Assembly (NCBI GenBank): GCA_014904985.1
Contig: MU128917.1
Span: 303,340-367,339, forward strand
Direction of reading: 5' to 3'
Origin: Hydnum rufescens UP504
Lineage: Eukaryota > Basidiomycota > Agaricomycetes > Cantharellales > Hydnaceae
Length of the DNA: 64,000 bases
The position numbers and the translations under genes are program-made. Shown here piece by piece: positions 10,621 through 21,203 of this stretch (position 1 is the first letter of the stretch; each line of letters begins with the position of its first letter). The notes below the pieces were generated by a model. It saw only the letters and a list, made by a program, of their open reading frames with translations, was not told the origin of the DNA and did not search any database.

Positions 10621-12080
10621 GGTTTTGACCCATTGCCATTCATGGGATTCATTTGGTGGGTGGGTTGTCATTCTCCTGTGTTCATTTGGCAGGGTCATGG
10701 GTGTTGGGTCCAGATGACAAACTAGAATAATAAATAATATGTTAGTAACAAAAGAAAAGAAAAGCCATGTAAAAGGAGCAGCATACGCTGCTCCTTTTGT
10801 GCAGTTGTACTCACCTTAAAATTACCACACACCTGCTGAAGTGGTGTGGGGTTTGTCTGGGGTTTGTGTCATGGTTTTGACTTGGTGCTGTTCATGGGAT
10901 TCATTTGGGGGGTGGGTTGTCATTCTCCTGTGTTCATTCAGCAGGGTCATGGGTGTTGGGTCGATGACAAACTAGAATAATGAATAATATGTTAGTAACA
11001 AAAAAAAAAAAAAAGAAAGCCATGCAAAAGGAGCAGTGTATGCTGCTCCTTTTGCATGGTTTTACTCACCTTAAAATTACCACACACCTGCTGAAGCAGG
11101 TGTGGGGTTCATCTGGGGCTTGTGTAGTGGTTTTGACTCAGTGCTGTTCACAGGATTCATTTGGCAGGTGGGTTGTCATTCTCCCATGTTCATTTGGCAG
11201 GGTTGTGGGTGTTGGGTCCAGATGACAAACTAGAATAATAAATAATATGTTAGTAATGAAAAAAAAGAAAAGCCACACAAAAGGAGCAGCATATGCTGCT
11301 CCTTTTGCACAGTTGTACTCACCTTAAAATTACCACACACCTCCCAAAGTGGGTGTGGGGTTTGTCTGGGGCTTGTGTCATGGTTTCAACTTGGTGCCAT
11401 TCAGGATTTGTTTGGTGGGTGGGTTGTTGTTCTCCCATGTTCATTTGGCAGGCCTGGGTCACAGGTGTTGGGTCCAGATGACAAACTAAAATAATGAATA
11501 ATATGTTAGTAACAAAAAAAAAAAAGAAAAGCCATGCAAAAGGAGCAGCATACACTGCTCCTTTTGCACGGTTTTACTCACCTTAAAATTACCACACACC
11601 CACCAAAGCAGGTGTGGGGTTTGTCTGGGGCTTGTGTCATAGTTTTGACTCAGTGCCATTCATGGGATTCATTTGGGGGGTGGGTCATTGTTCTCCGATG
11701 TTCATTTGGTGAGGTCATGGGTGTTGGGTCCAGATGACAAACTAGAATAATAAATAATATGTTAGTAACAAAAAAAACACAAGAAAAGCCATGCAAAAGG
11801 AGCAGTGTATGCTGCTCCTTTTGCACAGTTGTACTCACCTTAAAACTACCACACACCCACTTTGGCAGGTGTGTGGTACTGTCTTTGGGCCCTAGCCAGT
11901 TGGGCCTCCTCATTGGGCACCTGGGACAAAGCCATAACCAGAATAATGAAAGTTGTTAGCAAAGAAATTACAAATAGCACAAAAAGAGTAGCTTTCACTA
12001 CTCTTTTTGCGCTGTTGTACCTACTAGAATAAAAACTCACCTTATGACCACACACCTGCAGCAGCAGGGGTGTGGTCATC
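10621..12080. repeat. ~255-bp tandem array with two hairpins per unit
   Basis: A partial unit is followed by units whose hairpin A starts at 10,771, 11,026, 11,279, 11,538, 11,795 and 11,981 (spacings 255, 253, 259, 257 and 186). Hairpin A is AAAAGGAGCAG, a short loop, then CTGCTCCTTTT; in unit 3 it is a perfect 28-bp palindrome, and in unit 2 the stem reaches 17 bp (11,020-11,059). Hairpin B is CACACCTGC-TGAA-GCAGGTGTG (11,083-11,104 in unit 2) with variants in other units. The last unit (from 11,930) is strongly diverged yet keeps both hairpins: AAAAAGAGTAG...CTACTCTTTTT and a 16-bp stem at 12,044-12,079. No coding frame is conserved across units. Confidence 0.9.
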
Positions 12081-12276
12081 ATGTGGTCATTTCTGTTGTT
12101 GGGTGTGGCTGCATAGTTGTGAAATTCAACACTGGCAATTGCTGATACTCAAGAAGTGCCCAAGTGCTGGTGCTACAAACACAGCACACATTAATAGCAA
12201 GCATGTATATGTGAAATAAATACTATATAATAAATATGAGCCCAAGAAAATCCAAAGAAGATGATGATAATGAGTC

Positions 12277-14352
12277 CAGGCTGGTCAGCCATATGGCTTT
12301 ACCTCAAAAGGAGTACCATTTTGACAAATTTTCATGGCCAGAGAGGGTGAAATTGGGGTTGATGTCAAATGATGATCAAAAACTGAATTTTGACCTCGGA
12401 TTGATGGGTTCAACATCAAATTTGACATCAACCATTGTCAACAGCCTGAAGATGAAGGACTTCACAAATATTCAGTACAACCCCATGGCTGTGCATTATG
12501 TGCAACTAAGGGTGACAGCTCAGTAGCTTCATCCAATCAGATGAAACGAGATCACATAGTGCTTGAGTACCACATCAAAAACAGTGGGTGGACCAGGTAT
12601 AGTTTCAATGGGGCATGCATGGTAGATTCACCATGAATATACTAGTACATAGGGAAGGAATGATGGAAGAATTTGAAAGAGTGGCAGAAAGGGGCACAGG
12701 TTGGGGATTTGGGTAATGAAGAAAGATCAAACAAGCCTAATAATGCTTGAAACAGCAAATATTTGAGCATCCCTGGTGGTGGTGAGGGAAGATGAGTGGG
12801 ATGATGAGAAAGCATGGCCAGAAGTTCTCAGAATACACTGGAAGTAGGTGTGTTGAAAAGCTGTGATTTGGATGCACAGAATGCACCCACACACAGCCTG
12901 AGCAACAACACCTAGCCCCCAGGAGGGGCACATGAACCCAAAATGGAAGATTGAGGATAGCACAGTGGAAAGTGGTCAGTTCATCATGTAAATATGCTCA
13001 ATAGATTCGGACAAATGAGACAAATAAATGGAGCCCAAGAACACCGAAATCGGCCATGATTTGACCCCCCCAGGCAATGTTGAGTGGGAGATGAGGGGAA
13101 GATGAGGAACAGTGAGGCCAGAAGTTCTCAGAAAACACTGAAAGTAGGTGTGTTGAAAGGCTGTGATTTGGGCACACAGAATGCACCCACACACAGCCTG
13201 AGCAACAACACCTAGCCACCAGGAGGAGCATATGAACCCAAACAGGAAGATTGAGGATAGTGATGTGACATGAATCAAGTGGTGTATTCTCTTGAAGTAG
13301 GCTTGTTGGAGAGCTGAGATTTGGGCACAGATACTGTGCCCACACTCAGCCTATCCAACAAAGCCAGGGCCCCAGTGGGACCCAGCAACATCACATTTGA
13401 TGTCAGCTGTCTGTTGAAAGCTTGACTCAACACTGGCACTTGCCAAAATTAACAAAGCACCCATATACACTGTTCCAATATACCTGGATACCAGCTATTT
13501 TTCTGCCACTTATATTGGTAATTCCATTGTTATATTTCTTTGTTTCTCTTCATGTCCACTTGCCTACTATCTTGGTGTGCTCTGTATACCATATGTGTAC
13601 ACTATTAGCCTTTACACCTCAGGTCTGTTTGCAATGTCCTTTCCAATGGGTACAGTACATGTACTTGGCCATTATGTACATTCCTGCCAGGGGGGCCAGG
13701 TGTCCTCATGTCCCCATTGTCATCACTGGCCCCCCTTCTTCATATTTCTTTTCTTCCTGCCCCCACCCTCCTCCTCCTGTTGATGATTTGAGGGACCTCA
13801 CAGACACACAATTGAGTTTCCCCCCTGACCTAACAGGCATGGACAGTGTCCTACATGAGATATGTATATCAGCAGATGGGGGGCCCCTGGCAGTAGTGAA
13901 ATCCTTTCAGACTCCACTGAGTGGTGAAGAAATGTATTTATTCATATTTTCTGAGGGACAATGGAGTGCACTTGCCCTCCACTCTGGGAGAGAATCTGAA
14001 TGATTAGACCTGAATCCTCAGGGATTGGGGGTGGATTTATTATGCCCACCACAACCAGGTGTTATTTTCATTCCACAAGAAATGCTGTATCAGGCTGTAG
14101 TGTCCAGGGTTACAATTTGGATATAGGGGTAGTATCCACTGTTAGTCATGTGGCCATGCATCCTGAACCAAATTCGAGACTTGTCACATGTCACACAATC
14201 CCATGAACTGACTTTCAGATGGGTGTGACACATGGGGAGGTCACTTGATATTAAAGCACATTTGGGCCTGATTGCCTCTAAGCACTAGCAAATCCCCAAT
14301 ATGTCTTTCATGGAATTTCTGGCATCCATATGGGGATCTTCCTTTTAGTCCT
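12277..14352. repeat. Palindrome 2, left arm
   Basis: This is the reverse complement of the right arm apart from about 899 bp of extra tandem units there and rare substitutions (for example CATCACTGG against CATTACTGG around 13,727). It holds two 300-bp units with hairpins at 12,845-12,914 and 13,145-13,214 and a related hairpin at 13,300-13,365. Mirror-image open frames (12,236-12,526 and 13,422-14,003) exist in both arms but show no family signature. Confidence 0.95.
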
Positions 14353-14402
14353 TAAAGCACTACCAAATCCCAACACTATTTCATTGTACAGCTGGAATAC
14401 TG
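14353..14402. other. Palindrome 2 spacer (50 nt)
   Basis: The unique spacer lies between CCTTTTAGTCCT (ending 14,352) and AGGACTAAAAGG (starting 14,403). The spacer itself resembles the adjacent arm: AAAGCACTACCAAATCCC parallels TAAGCACTAGCAAATCCCC at about 14,278. Confidence 0.9.
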
Positions 14403-17371
14403 AGGACTAAAAGGAAGATCCCCATATGGATGCCAGAAATTCCATGAAAGACATATTGGGGATTTGCTAGTGCTTAGAGGCAATCAGGCCCAAATGTGCT
14501 TTAATATCAAGTGACCTCCCCATGTGTCACACCCATCTGAAAGTCAGTTCATGGGATTGTGTGACATGTGACAAGTCTCGAATTTGGTTCAGGATGCATG
14601 GCCACATGACTAACAGTGGATACTACCCCTATATCCAAATTGTAACCCTGGACACTACAGCCTGATACAGCATTTCTTGTGGAATGAAAATAACACCTGG
14701 TTGTGGTGGGCATAATAAATCCACCCCCAATCCCTGAGGATTCAGGTCTAATCATTCAGATTCTCTCCCAGAGTGGAGGGCAAGTGCACTCCATTGTCCC
14801 TCAGAAAATATGAATAAATACATTTCTTCACCACTCAGTGGAGTCTGAAAGGATTTCACTACTGCCAGGGGCCCCCCATCTGCTGATATACATATCTCAT
14901 GTAGGACACTGTCCATGCCTGTTAGGTCAGGGGGGAAACTCAATTGTGTGTCTGTGAGGTCCCTCAAATCATCAACAGGAGGAGGAGGGTGGGGGCAGGA
15001 AGAAAAGAAATATGAAGAAGGGGGGCCAGTAATGACAATGGGGACATGAGGACACCTGGCCCCCCTGGCAGGAATGTACATAATGGCCAAGTACATGTAC
15101 TGTACCCATTGGAAAGGACATTGCAAACAGACCTGAGGTGTAAAGGCTAATAGTGTACACATATGGTATACAGAGCACACCAAGATAGTAGGCAAGTGGA
15201 CATGAAGAGAAACAAAGAAATATAACAATGGAATTACCAATATAAGTGGCAGAAAAATAGCTGGTATCTAGGTATATTGGAACAGTGTATATGGGTGCTT
15301 TGTTAATTTTGGCAAGTGCCAGTGTTGAGTCAAGCTTTCAACAGACAGCTGACATCAAATGTGATGTTGCTGGGTCCCACTGGGGCCCTGGCTTTGTTGG
15401 ATAGGCTGAGTGTGGGCACAGTATCTGTGCCCAAATCTCAGCTCTCCAACAAGCCTACTTCAAGAGAATACACCACTTGATTCATGTCACATCACTATCC
15501 TCAATCTTCCTGTTTGGGTTCATATGCTCCTCCTGGTGGCTAGGTGTTGTTGCTCAGGCTGTGTGTGGGTGCATTCTGTGTGCCCAAATCACAGCCTTTC
15601 AACACACCTACTTTCAGTGTTTTCTGAGAACTTCTGGCCTCACTGTTCCTCATCTTCCCCTCATCTCCCACTCAACATTGCCTGGGGGGGTCAAATCATG
15701 GCCGATTTCGGTGTTCTTGGGCTCCATTTATTTGTCTCATTCGTCCAGAATCTATTGAGCATATTTACATGATGAACTGACCACTTTCCACTGTGCTATC
15801 CTCAATCTTCCATTTTGGGTTCATGTGCCCCTCCTGGGGGCTAGGTGTTGTTGCTCAGGCTGTGTGTGGGTGCATTCTGTGCATCCAAATCACAGCTTTT
15901 CAACACACCTACTTCCAGTGTATTCTGAGAACATCTGGCCTCACTGTTCCTCATCTTCCCCTCATCTCCCACTCAACATCACCTGGGGGGGTCAAATCAT
16001 GGCCAATTTTGATGTTCTTGGGGTCAATCAATTTGTCTCATTTGTCCAAATCTGTCAAGAATATTTACACGATAAACTGACCACTTTCCACTGCACTATC
16101 CTTAATCTTCCATTTTGGGTTCATGTGCCCCCCCTGGGGGCTAGGTGTTGTTGCTCAGGCTGTGTGGGTGCATTCTGTGCACCCAAATCACAGCTTTTCA
16201 ACACAACTACATCCAGTGTATTCTGAGAACATCTGGCCTCACTGTTCCTCATCTTCCCCTCATCTCCCACTCAACATCACCTGGGGGGGTCAAACCATGG
16301 CCAATTTTGACGTTCTTGGGGTCAATCAATTTGTCTCATTCATCCAAATCCATTGAGCATATTTACGCAATGAACCGACCACTTTCCACTGCACTATCCT
16401 CAATCTTCCATTTTGGGTTCATGTGCCCCTCCTGGGGGCTAGGTGTTGTTGCTCAGGCTGTGTGTGGGTGCATTCTGTGCACCCAAATCACAGCTTTTCA
16501 ACACACCTACATCCAGTGTATTCTGAGAACTTCTGGCCTCACTGTTCCTCATCTTCCCCTCATCTCCCACTCAACATCACCTGGGGGGGTCAAATCATGG
16601 CCAATCGCAGCATTCTTGGGGTCAATCAATTTGTCTCATTTGTCTGAATCCATCGAGCATATGTATGCGATGCACTGACCACTTTCCACTGCACTATCCT
16701 CAATCTTCCATTTTGGGTTCATGTACCCCCCCTGGGGGCTAGGTGTTGTTGCTCAGGCTGTGTGTGGGTGCATTCTGTGCACACAAATCACAGCTTTTCA
16801 ACACACCTACTTCCAGTGTATTCTGAGAACTTCTGGCCATGCTGTTCCTCATCATCCCCTCACCTTCCCTCACCACCACCAGGGATGCTCAAATATTTGC
16901 TGTTTCAAGCATTATTAGGCTTGTTTGATTCCTCTTACCATCCAAACCTGTGCCCCTTTCTGCCACTCTTTCAAATTCTTCCATCATTCCTTCCCTATGT
17001 ACTAGTATATTCATGGTGAATCTACCATGCATGCCCCCATTGAACTATACCTGGTCCACCCACCTGTATTTTGATGTGGTACTCAATGCACTATGTGATC
17101 TCTTTCATCTGATTGAGTGAAGCTACTGAGCTGTCACCCTTAGTTGCACATAATGCACAGCCATGGGGTTGTACTGAATATTTGTGAAGTCCTTCATCTT
17201 CAGGCTGTTGACAATGGTTGATGTCAAATTTGATGTTGAACCCATCAATCCGAGGTCAAAATTCAGTTTTTGATCATCATTTGACATCAACCCCAATTTC
17301 ACCCTCTCTGGCCATGAAAATTTGTCAAAATGGTACTCCTTTTGAGGTAAAGCCATATGGCTGACCAGCCT
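14403..17371. repeat. Palindrome 2, right arm
   Basis: This arm is about 2,969 bp against 2,076 bp on the left; the surplus equals three 300-bp tandem units. The outer end overlaps the first 15 bases of the helicase frame at 17,357. Confidence 0.95.
15490..16900. repeat. 300-bp tandem units, each with a long hairpin
   Basis: Units begin CCACTTTCCACTG at 15,781, 16,081, 16,379 and 16,679, with a first variant unit from about 15,490. Each contains an imperfect hairpin of about 70 nt: TAGGTGTTGTTG...GGGTGCA, a 5-nt loop, TGCACCC...CAACACACCTA, at 15,541-15,610, 15,842-15,911, 16,142-16,209, 16,440-16,509 and 16,740-16,809. About 26 of 32 positions pair. The left arm has only two such units. Confidence 0.9.
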
Positions 17372-19168
17372 GACTTGGGCAGTCAAGATGTTGATCAATA
17401 TGACTGGGTGAACAACTCAGGTCCCCCTGAACTGGTTTCCCAGGCAGAGTCCTGGCTTGAGGAGCAGAAACACACTCTTCCTGATGCTGAGAATGAACTT
17501 CCATTCACTGACTATTGTTTGTTGAAAGGGGAACAATGTGAAATCTTCCTGGGTGTCATGGCTCAAATTAAACAGACAGTAATGCCTATAGAGGGCACAA
17601 ATCCCCCACCTCCCCTTTGCATTAACATAGATGGAACAGCTGGAACAGGAAAATCTTTCCTCATTGGTGCAATATGCACATCTCTCAAGGTGCTTGCAGA
17701 CAGCCTTGGCATTCCACAACCAGTCATTTGCCTTGCACCCACAGGTGTCTCAGCCTTTGGGATTCAGGGGTACACCATCAACAGTGGATGTGCAATTGGA
17801 GTGAAGGGCTGGAGGCCCCTATCTGGAACACATTTGGCTCGAATGCAGGAGCATTGGTTAAACTACAAAATCATCATTCTAGATGAGAAGTCAATGGTGG
17901 GGTGCAAAATGGCTGGAAAGCTTGATCATTGCACATGCCAATTCAAGCCAGCCTTCCATGATGAGATTCTTGCTGGTCACAGTCTCCTCCTTTTTGGCAA
18001 CTTTGCACAGCTGCCTCCAGTTGGTGACTCCCCCCTGTTTACAACTTATGATGTCAAGGACCCAACAAACCTGGCAGTTGAGGGAAGAGCACTCTATCAG
18101 TCAATTCAACACTCAATCACTCTCCAGCATGTTTTTCATCAGCAAGGCAATGATCCAGCCCAGATTGGATTCCAAGATGCTCTTATGGAGATTCATGACA
18201 TGAATCTTTCTGATGCTGGCTATGAGTTGCTTAAACATTGCTTCTGGGATAATCTTTCTGAAGCTGAGAGAGCAGGATTTTCAAATGAAATACACCTTCT
18301 TCCCACTTGTGAAGGTGTGAATTCCTTCAATACACATCGACTTGCTTCCTACAACACCCCAGTACTCATTTTCAAGGCAAAAAATCATGGCCCAGATGCT
18401 TCCAAGGCCTCATCAGATGATGCAGAGGGCCTAGAGAACACAATTATGCTTTCAGAAGGGGCAAAGGTCATGCTCACAAGAAATCTTTGGACCAATGTTG
18501 GTCAGTGCTCTCTTTTATTTTTATTTTTACTTGCCTATTTTTGATCCACATGCTTCCTTAGGCCTTGTGAATGGATCTTGTGGAACTGTGGAAAAGATCC
18601 TATTTCATCCAACAAGTGACCCTAAACATGATCTTCCTGCTGTCATTCTCATTTGCTTTCCAGGATATACTGGTATACCATTTTCTTTTATGCTAGTCCA
18701 ATTTATCCAAAAAACTTATGCCTGTTTACTAGGACCACTAGATGAACGATGGCAAGCATTTAAATCCTTAGACCACAATGACCCTATCATACCCATCCCT
18801 GCATTCAAAACAACATGGGACAAAGGAAACAGCACTTGCTCTCGACTTCAATTCTCCTTGACTTTGGCCTATGCCATCACAGTTCATAAGAGTCAAGGTT
18901 TGACTCTTGAACATGCTGTAATTGACCTTGGCACAAAGGACTTTTCATTAGGTCTTTTTTTGTGGCTATTTCAAGGGTGAAGACTCTGGCAGGCATTGCA
19001 TTTCATTCTTCATTTCCAGTGTCCCACCTTGGAAATATTCCTGATGACTGGCCAGGCAAAACATCCATGAGGGAGCATATGCAGGTTGATAAAGAATGTT
19101 GTGCTAATCTTCTGTACATCAGGGAGACTTTTGGACAAGATTTGAGTATGTATGCATTTTTGGATTAA
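17357..19168 (+). pseudogene. PIF1-type Helitron helicase, 5'-truncated and frameshifted
   Basis: This is the helicase half of a Helitron transposase. It should unwind DNA during rolling-circle transposition. Visible motifs are Walker A GTAGTGKSFLI, Walker B IIILDEKSMV, motif III FGNFAQLPPVGD (normally GDF), motif V SLTLAYAITVHKSQGLTL and motif VI VAISRVKTLAGI. Exons 17,357-18,500, 18,562-18,672 and 18,733 onward join cleanly at GT-AG introns of 61 and 60 bp. One base is missing in the T-run 18,955-18,961, shifting frame between KDFSLGL and FVAISRV. The N-terminal Rep (HUH) nuclease is absent: the frame starts inside the palindrome arm, so the element was broken there. A Helitron 3' end lies 180 bp downstream. 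Confidence 0.85.
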
Positions 19169-19351
19169 TCTTTGTACATAATTGCCCACTTTTTTTGACA
19201 ACTACAAGAGATTTGTTGAGCTAGAGATATGTTGAGCTTGGCCCCAAATTATGAGGGGGACCTTGTAATTAAGCCTGGTAATAATAATAAATTAATAAAT
19301 AATGATTTGGCAGAGGCTCCTGGGCTGCTTGGGGGGCCCCTTGATTGTATT

Positions 19352-19389
19352 GCAGGGGCCCCTGGGGGCCCCCTGCTGTAAACATCTAG
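19352..19389 (+). other. Helitron 3' terminus (hairpin + CTAG)
   Basis: A G+C-rich stem-loop (GCAGGGGCC...GGCCCCCTGC, 19,352-19,376) is followed nine bases later by CTAG (19,386-19,389) and then T. A terminal hairpin about 10 nt before CTRR, with insertion 5' of a T, is the diagnostic Helitron 3' end. It lies in the expected orientation downstream of the helicase. The matching 5' TC end could not be located. Confidence 0.8.
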
Positions 19390-19397
19390 TTAGATAT

Positions 19398-19794
19398 TGT
19401 TATGAGTCATACTCATAACCTCATACATAAGCACATCATGTGACCTCATGGCCTTGCTACATAAGCGCTGCACATCCACCTCCACTGTCCTTAATAATCC
19501 CCTTACCAATCCTCCCTTGATCTTAGTATGTAAGTAGCTACTGCTTGTACTCTAGCTCCTTAGAAGATTGAGAATATATGTCACTAGATTGACTCACTTC
19601 TCACTAATTCCTCCCTTGTCTCAAGTCTCCTGAGAATTCAGTCTGTCCTGCTTCACTTCTCTGCATTCTCATCTTCCACAACATTATGTAATCCTCATGC
19701 TTGCACATCTCATTGTCAATTGTCTTAGGGGCTTCCCATTCTTACTCAGCCTGATTACATAATCACCTCCCCATACTAGGAACAACCCCTAATA
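19398..19794. mobile_element. Candidate solo LTR
   Basis: The block starts TGTTATGAGTCATACTCATAAC and is flanked by TAGATAT on both sides (19,391-19,397 and 19,793-19,799), a likely target duplication of 5-7 bp. The length of about 397 bp, the TG start and the short inverted repeat at the start fit a Copia-type LTR. No internal domain is attached. It inserted 8 bases beyond the Helitron end. Confidence 0.6.
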
Positions 19795-19799
19795 GATAT

Positions 19800-20164
19800 A
19801 ATAAATGCAATGCTAATTATATCTAATATGATGTGGAAAAGTGGCTGACCAGCCTGGTATGTATAGGGGTGTTCACAGTAGCAAAACTGGAGCAAAGGTG
19901 TGACACAACTGAAAAATCAGAACTGGAAAAGACTTGGCAAAACTGGGCAAAACTGGAACAAAAGTGCAGTTTTGCTCCAGTTTTGTGAAGCAGCTCCAGA
20001 GGTCCAAGTGGTGGAAAACTGGAACAAAACTGGGCTTCACCCAGTTCTGTGAAGTACAGCCACTTCTGGGGGACTGCCATCAAATCCATTGTATCACCAC
20101 AAAAACAAAACTGGCACTTGTGTCACACTTTTTCTTTCAGTTTTGCTCTAGTTTTCTCTACCAT
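19800..20164. other. AAAACTGG-rich stretch with hairpin
   Basis: The words AAAACTGG and CCAGTTTT recur about ten times. At 19,948-19,985 CAAAACTGGAACAAAA and TTTTGCTCCAGTTTTG form an imperfect stem of about 16 bp. No gene is supported. This resembles a miniature foldback repeat. Confidence 0.5.
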
Positions 20165-20715
20165 GAAGCCCCCTTATGACTCCAACTGCCAGAACACTAT
20201 TGCAAATATTGTTGATATCATCAATATTCCCTGCATTCTCATTGTCATGTGGACAATTTTGTATTATCCTCCAAAACCACTGAGGCAAAAGGAAATATGG
20301 GCTTTCAGACATCAAGGCTCAATAACAACATACCTCTTGTCCACACTTAAAGGGAATGATATGCATCCCAGCAGTGGTTTCCATCTCAGTTCCTGTGAAT
20401 ATGTAGCTCCCATCACATTCAAGAATTTTGTCACAGAATGCATCATGGGTCTTGGTCATCTCTGATGGCACACTTGCTCTTGACCTGACAACCTTGAGAT
20501 CAACCACATGGCTGAGATCTTCATTTGAGAGTATTGTCAGCAAGTCACAGCCTCTTGAACAATCAGAGCACTTTCCAGTAATTGTGGCCACATTTTAAAT
20601 GCAATAGTATTTGCCTTGATCATCAAGTGGGCCAATTGGATCCAAAACCACATGATCAGCCTTGGCCAAGTCTCCTTCAACACCCAGAATGCACCAAGCA
20701 AGACAGACAAGATAC
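20165..20715 (-). pseudogene. HNH-nuclease gene relic, copy 2, distal part
   Basis: This is the same gene family as 6,910-7,740. Minus-strand frames include TITGKCSDCSRG, TKTHDAFCDKILECDGSYIF and MHIIPFKCGQE, and the 3' segment aligns with 6,920-7,180. Stops interrupt it. A Copia element inserted at 20,716; the upstream half of the gene continues at 23,624. Confidence 0.75.
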
Positions 20716-20912
20716 TGTTGTTGTAGGCAGTTATCGGCTACAGCATATTAGTGTCACATGCCCGTTTGTGGGTGGCCTTTACCCCTCGCCACTCTTCTGG
20801 CCTGCTCTAGGGCCAACCCCTTTTATTATATATAGCGTAGGTACTACAGTTAGTTTCTCACTGGTTTGTACCTCCACATCCTTGATCTATTGCATGAGGT
20901 TCTTTTCTCACA
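20716..20912 (+). repeat. 5' LTR of gag-only Copia element
   Basis: It begins TGTTGTTGTAGG and ends TTCTCACA, and contains a TATA-like TTTTATTATATATAGCG near 20,820. It differs from the 3' LTR at roughly a dozen positions, mostly C/T and G/A transitions, suggesting an old insertion. Confidence 0.9.
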
Positions 20913-20945
20913 ACAAACCAGTGAACCTCCATGCAACTACTTGGG

Positions 20946-21203
20946 ATGTCTCAACCCAGCAACATTAATGCACTTCTTGCAACAATGCGGAAACTGTCAG
21001 GATCCAAGAACTATTTTGATTGGGTCTTCCAAATGCATCTCATCCTCACTCATGCAGGAGTTTGGGGGGTGGTGAACAGTTTGGTAGCCCAGCCTGAGAT
21101 TACAAATGTGGAACAGCTCATGGACTGGAATGCGAAGTCCGCAGATGGCTATACTGCGATCGGACTGGCATTAATGCCCAATCAGGCAATTCACATGATT
21201 TGT
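20946..21203 (+). pseudogene. gag: Copia gag, N-terminal part
   Basis: The frame begins MSQPSNINALLATMRKLSGS and continues through NYFDWVFQMHLILTHAGVW to AIGLALMPNQAIHMIC, typical of Copia-type Gag (the UBN2 region). The frame is cut at codon TGT (21,201-21,203) by the nested element. It resumes in the same phase at 22,554 (DCVDTPSAWKALE). Confidence 0.85.

Noticed and set aside
10621..12080. CRISPR-like array
   Set aside because: Units are ~255 bp with no short identical repeats separated by unique spacers, and the host is a eukaryote.
12236..12526. 96-codon frame conserved in both arms of palindrome 2 (mirror 17,398-17,123)
   Set aside because: Arm identity explains the conservation. No motif, and the start lies outside the shared arm on the left.
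13422..14003. 193-codon frame with hydrophobic stretches in palindrome 2 (mirror copy 15,240-14,752)
   Set aside because: It is repeated only because the arms are identical. It has no family motif, and the hydrophobicity follows from pyrimidine-rich sequence.
16123..16678. Overlapping frames through the 300-bp tandem units resembling a repeat protein
   Set aside because: Unit lengths of 300 and 298 bp keep a frame open by chance. The translated repeat follows the hairpin and is Cys/His-rich only through base composition.
12277..17371. Palindrome 2 as an assembly artefact
   Set aside because: Substitutions between arms, a unique 50-nt spacer and unequal unit number make a folded-read artefact unlikely, though only long reads can settle it.
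12277..19860. TGGCTGACCAGCCTG word at both arm ends of palindrome 2 and again at about 19,840, as a possible transposon target
   Set aside because: The third occurrence shares only about 16 bases, which is expected by chance roughly once in a window this size, and there is no further similarity.
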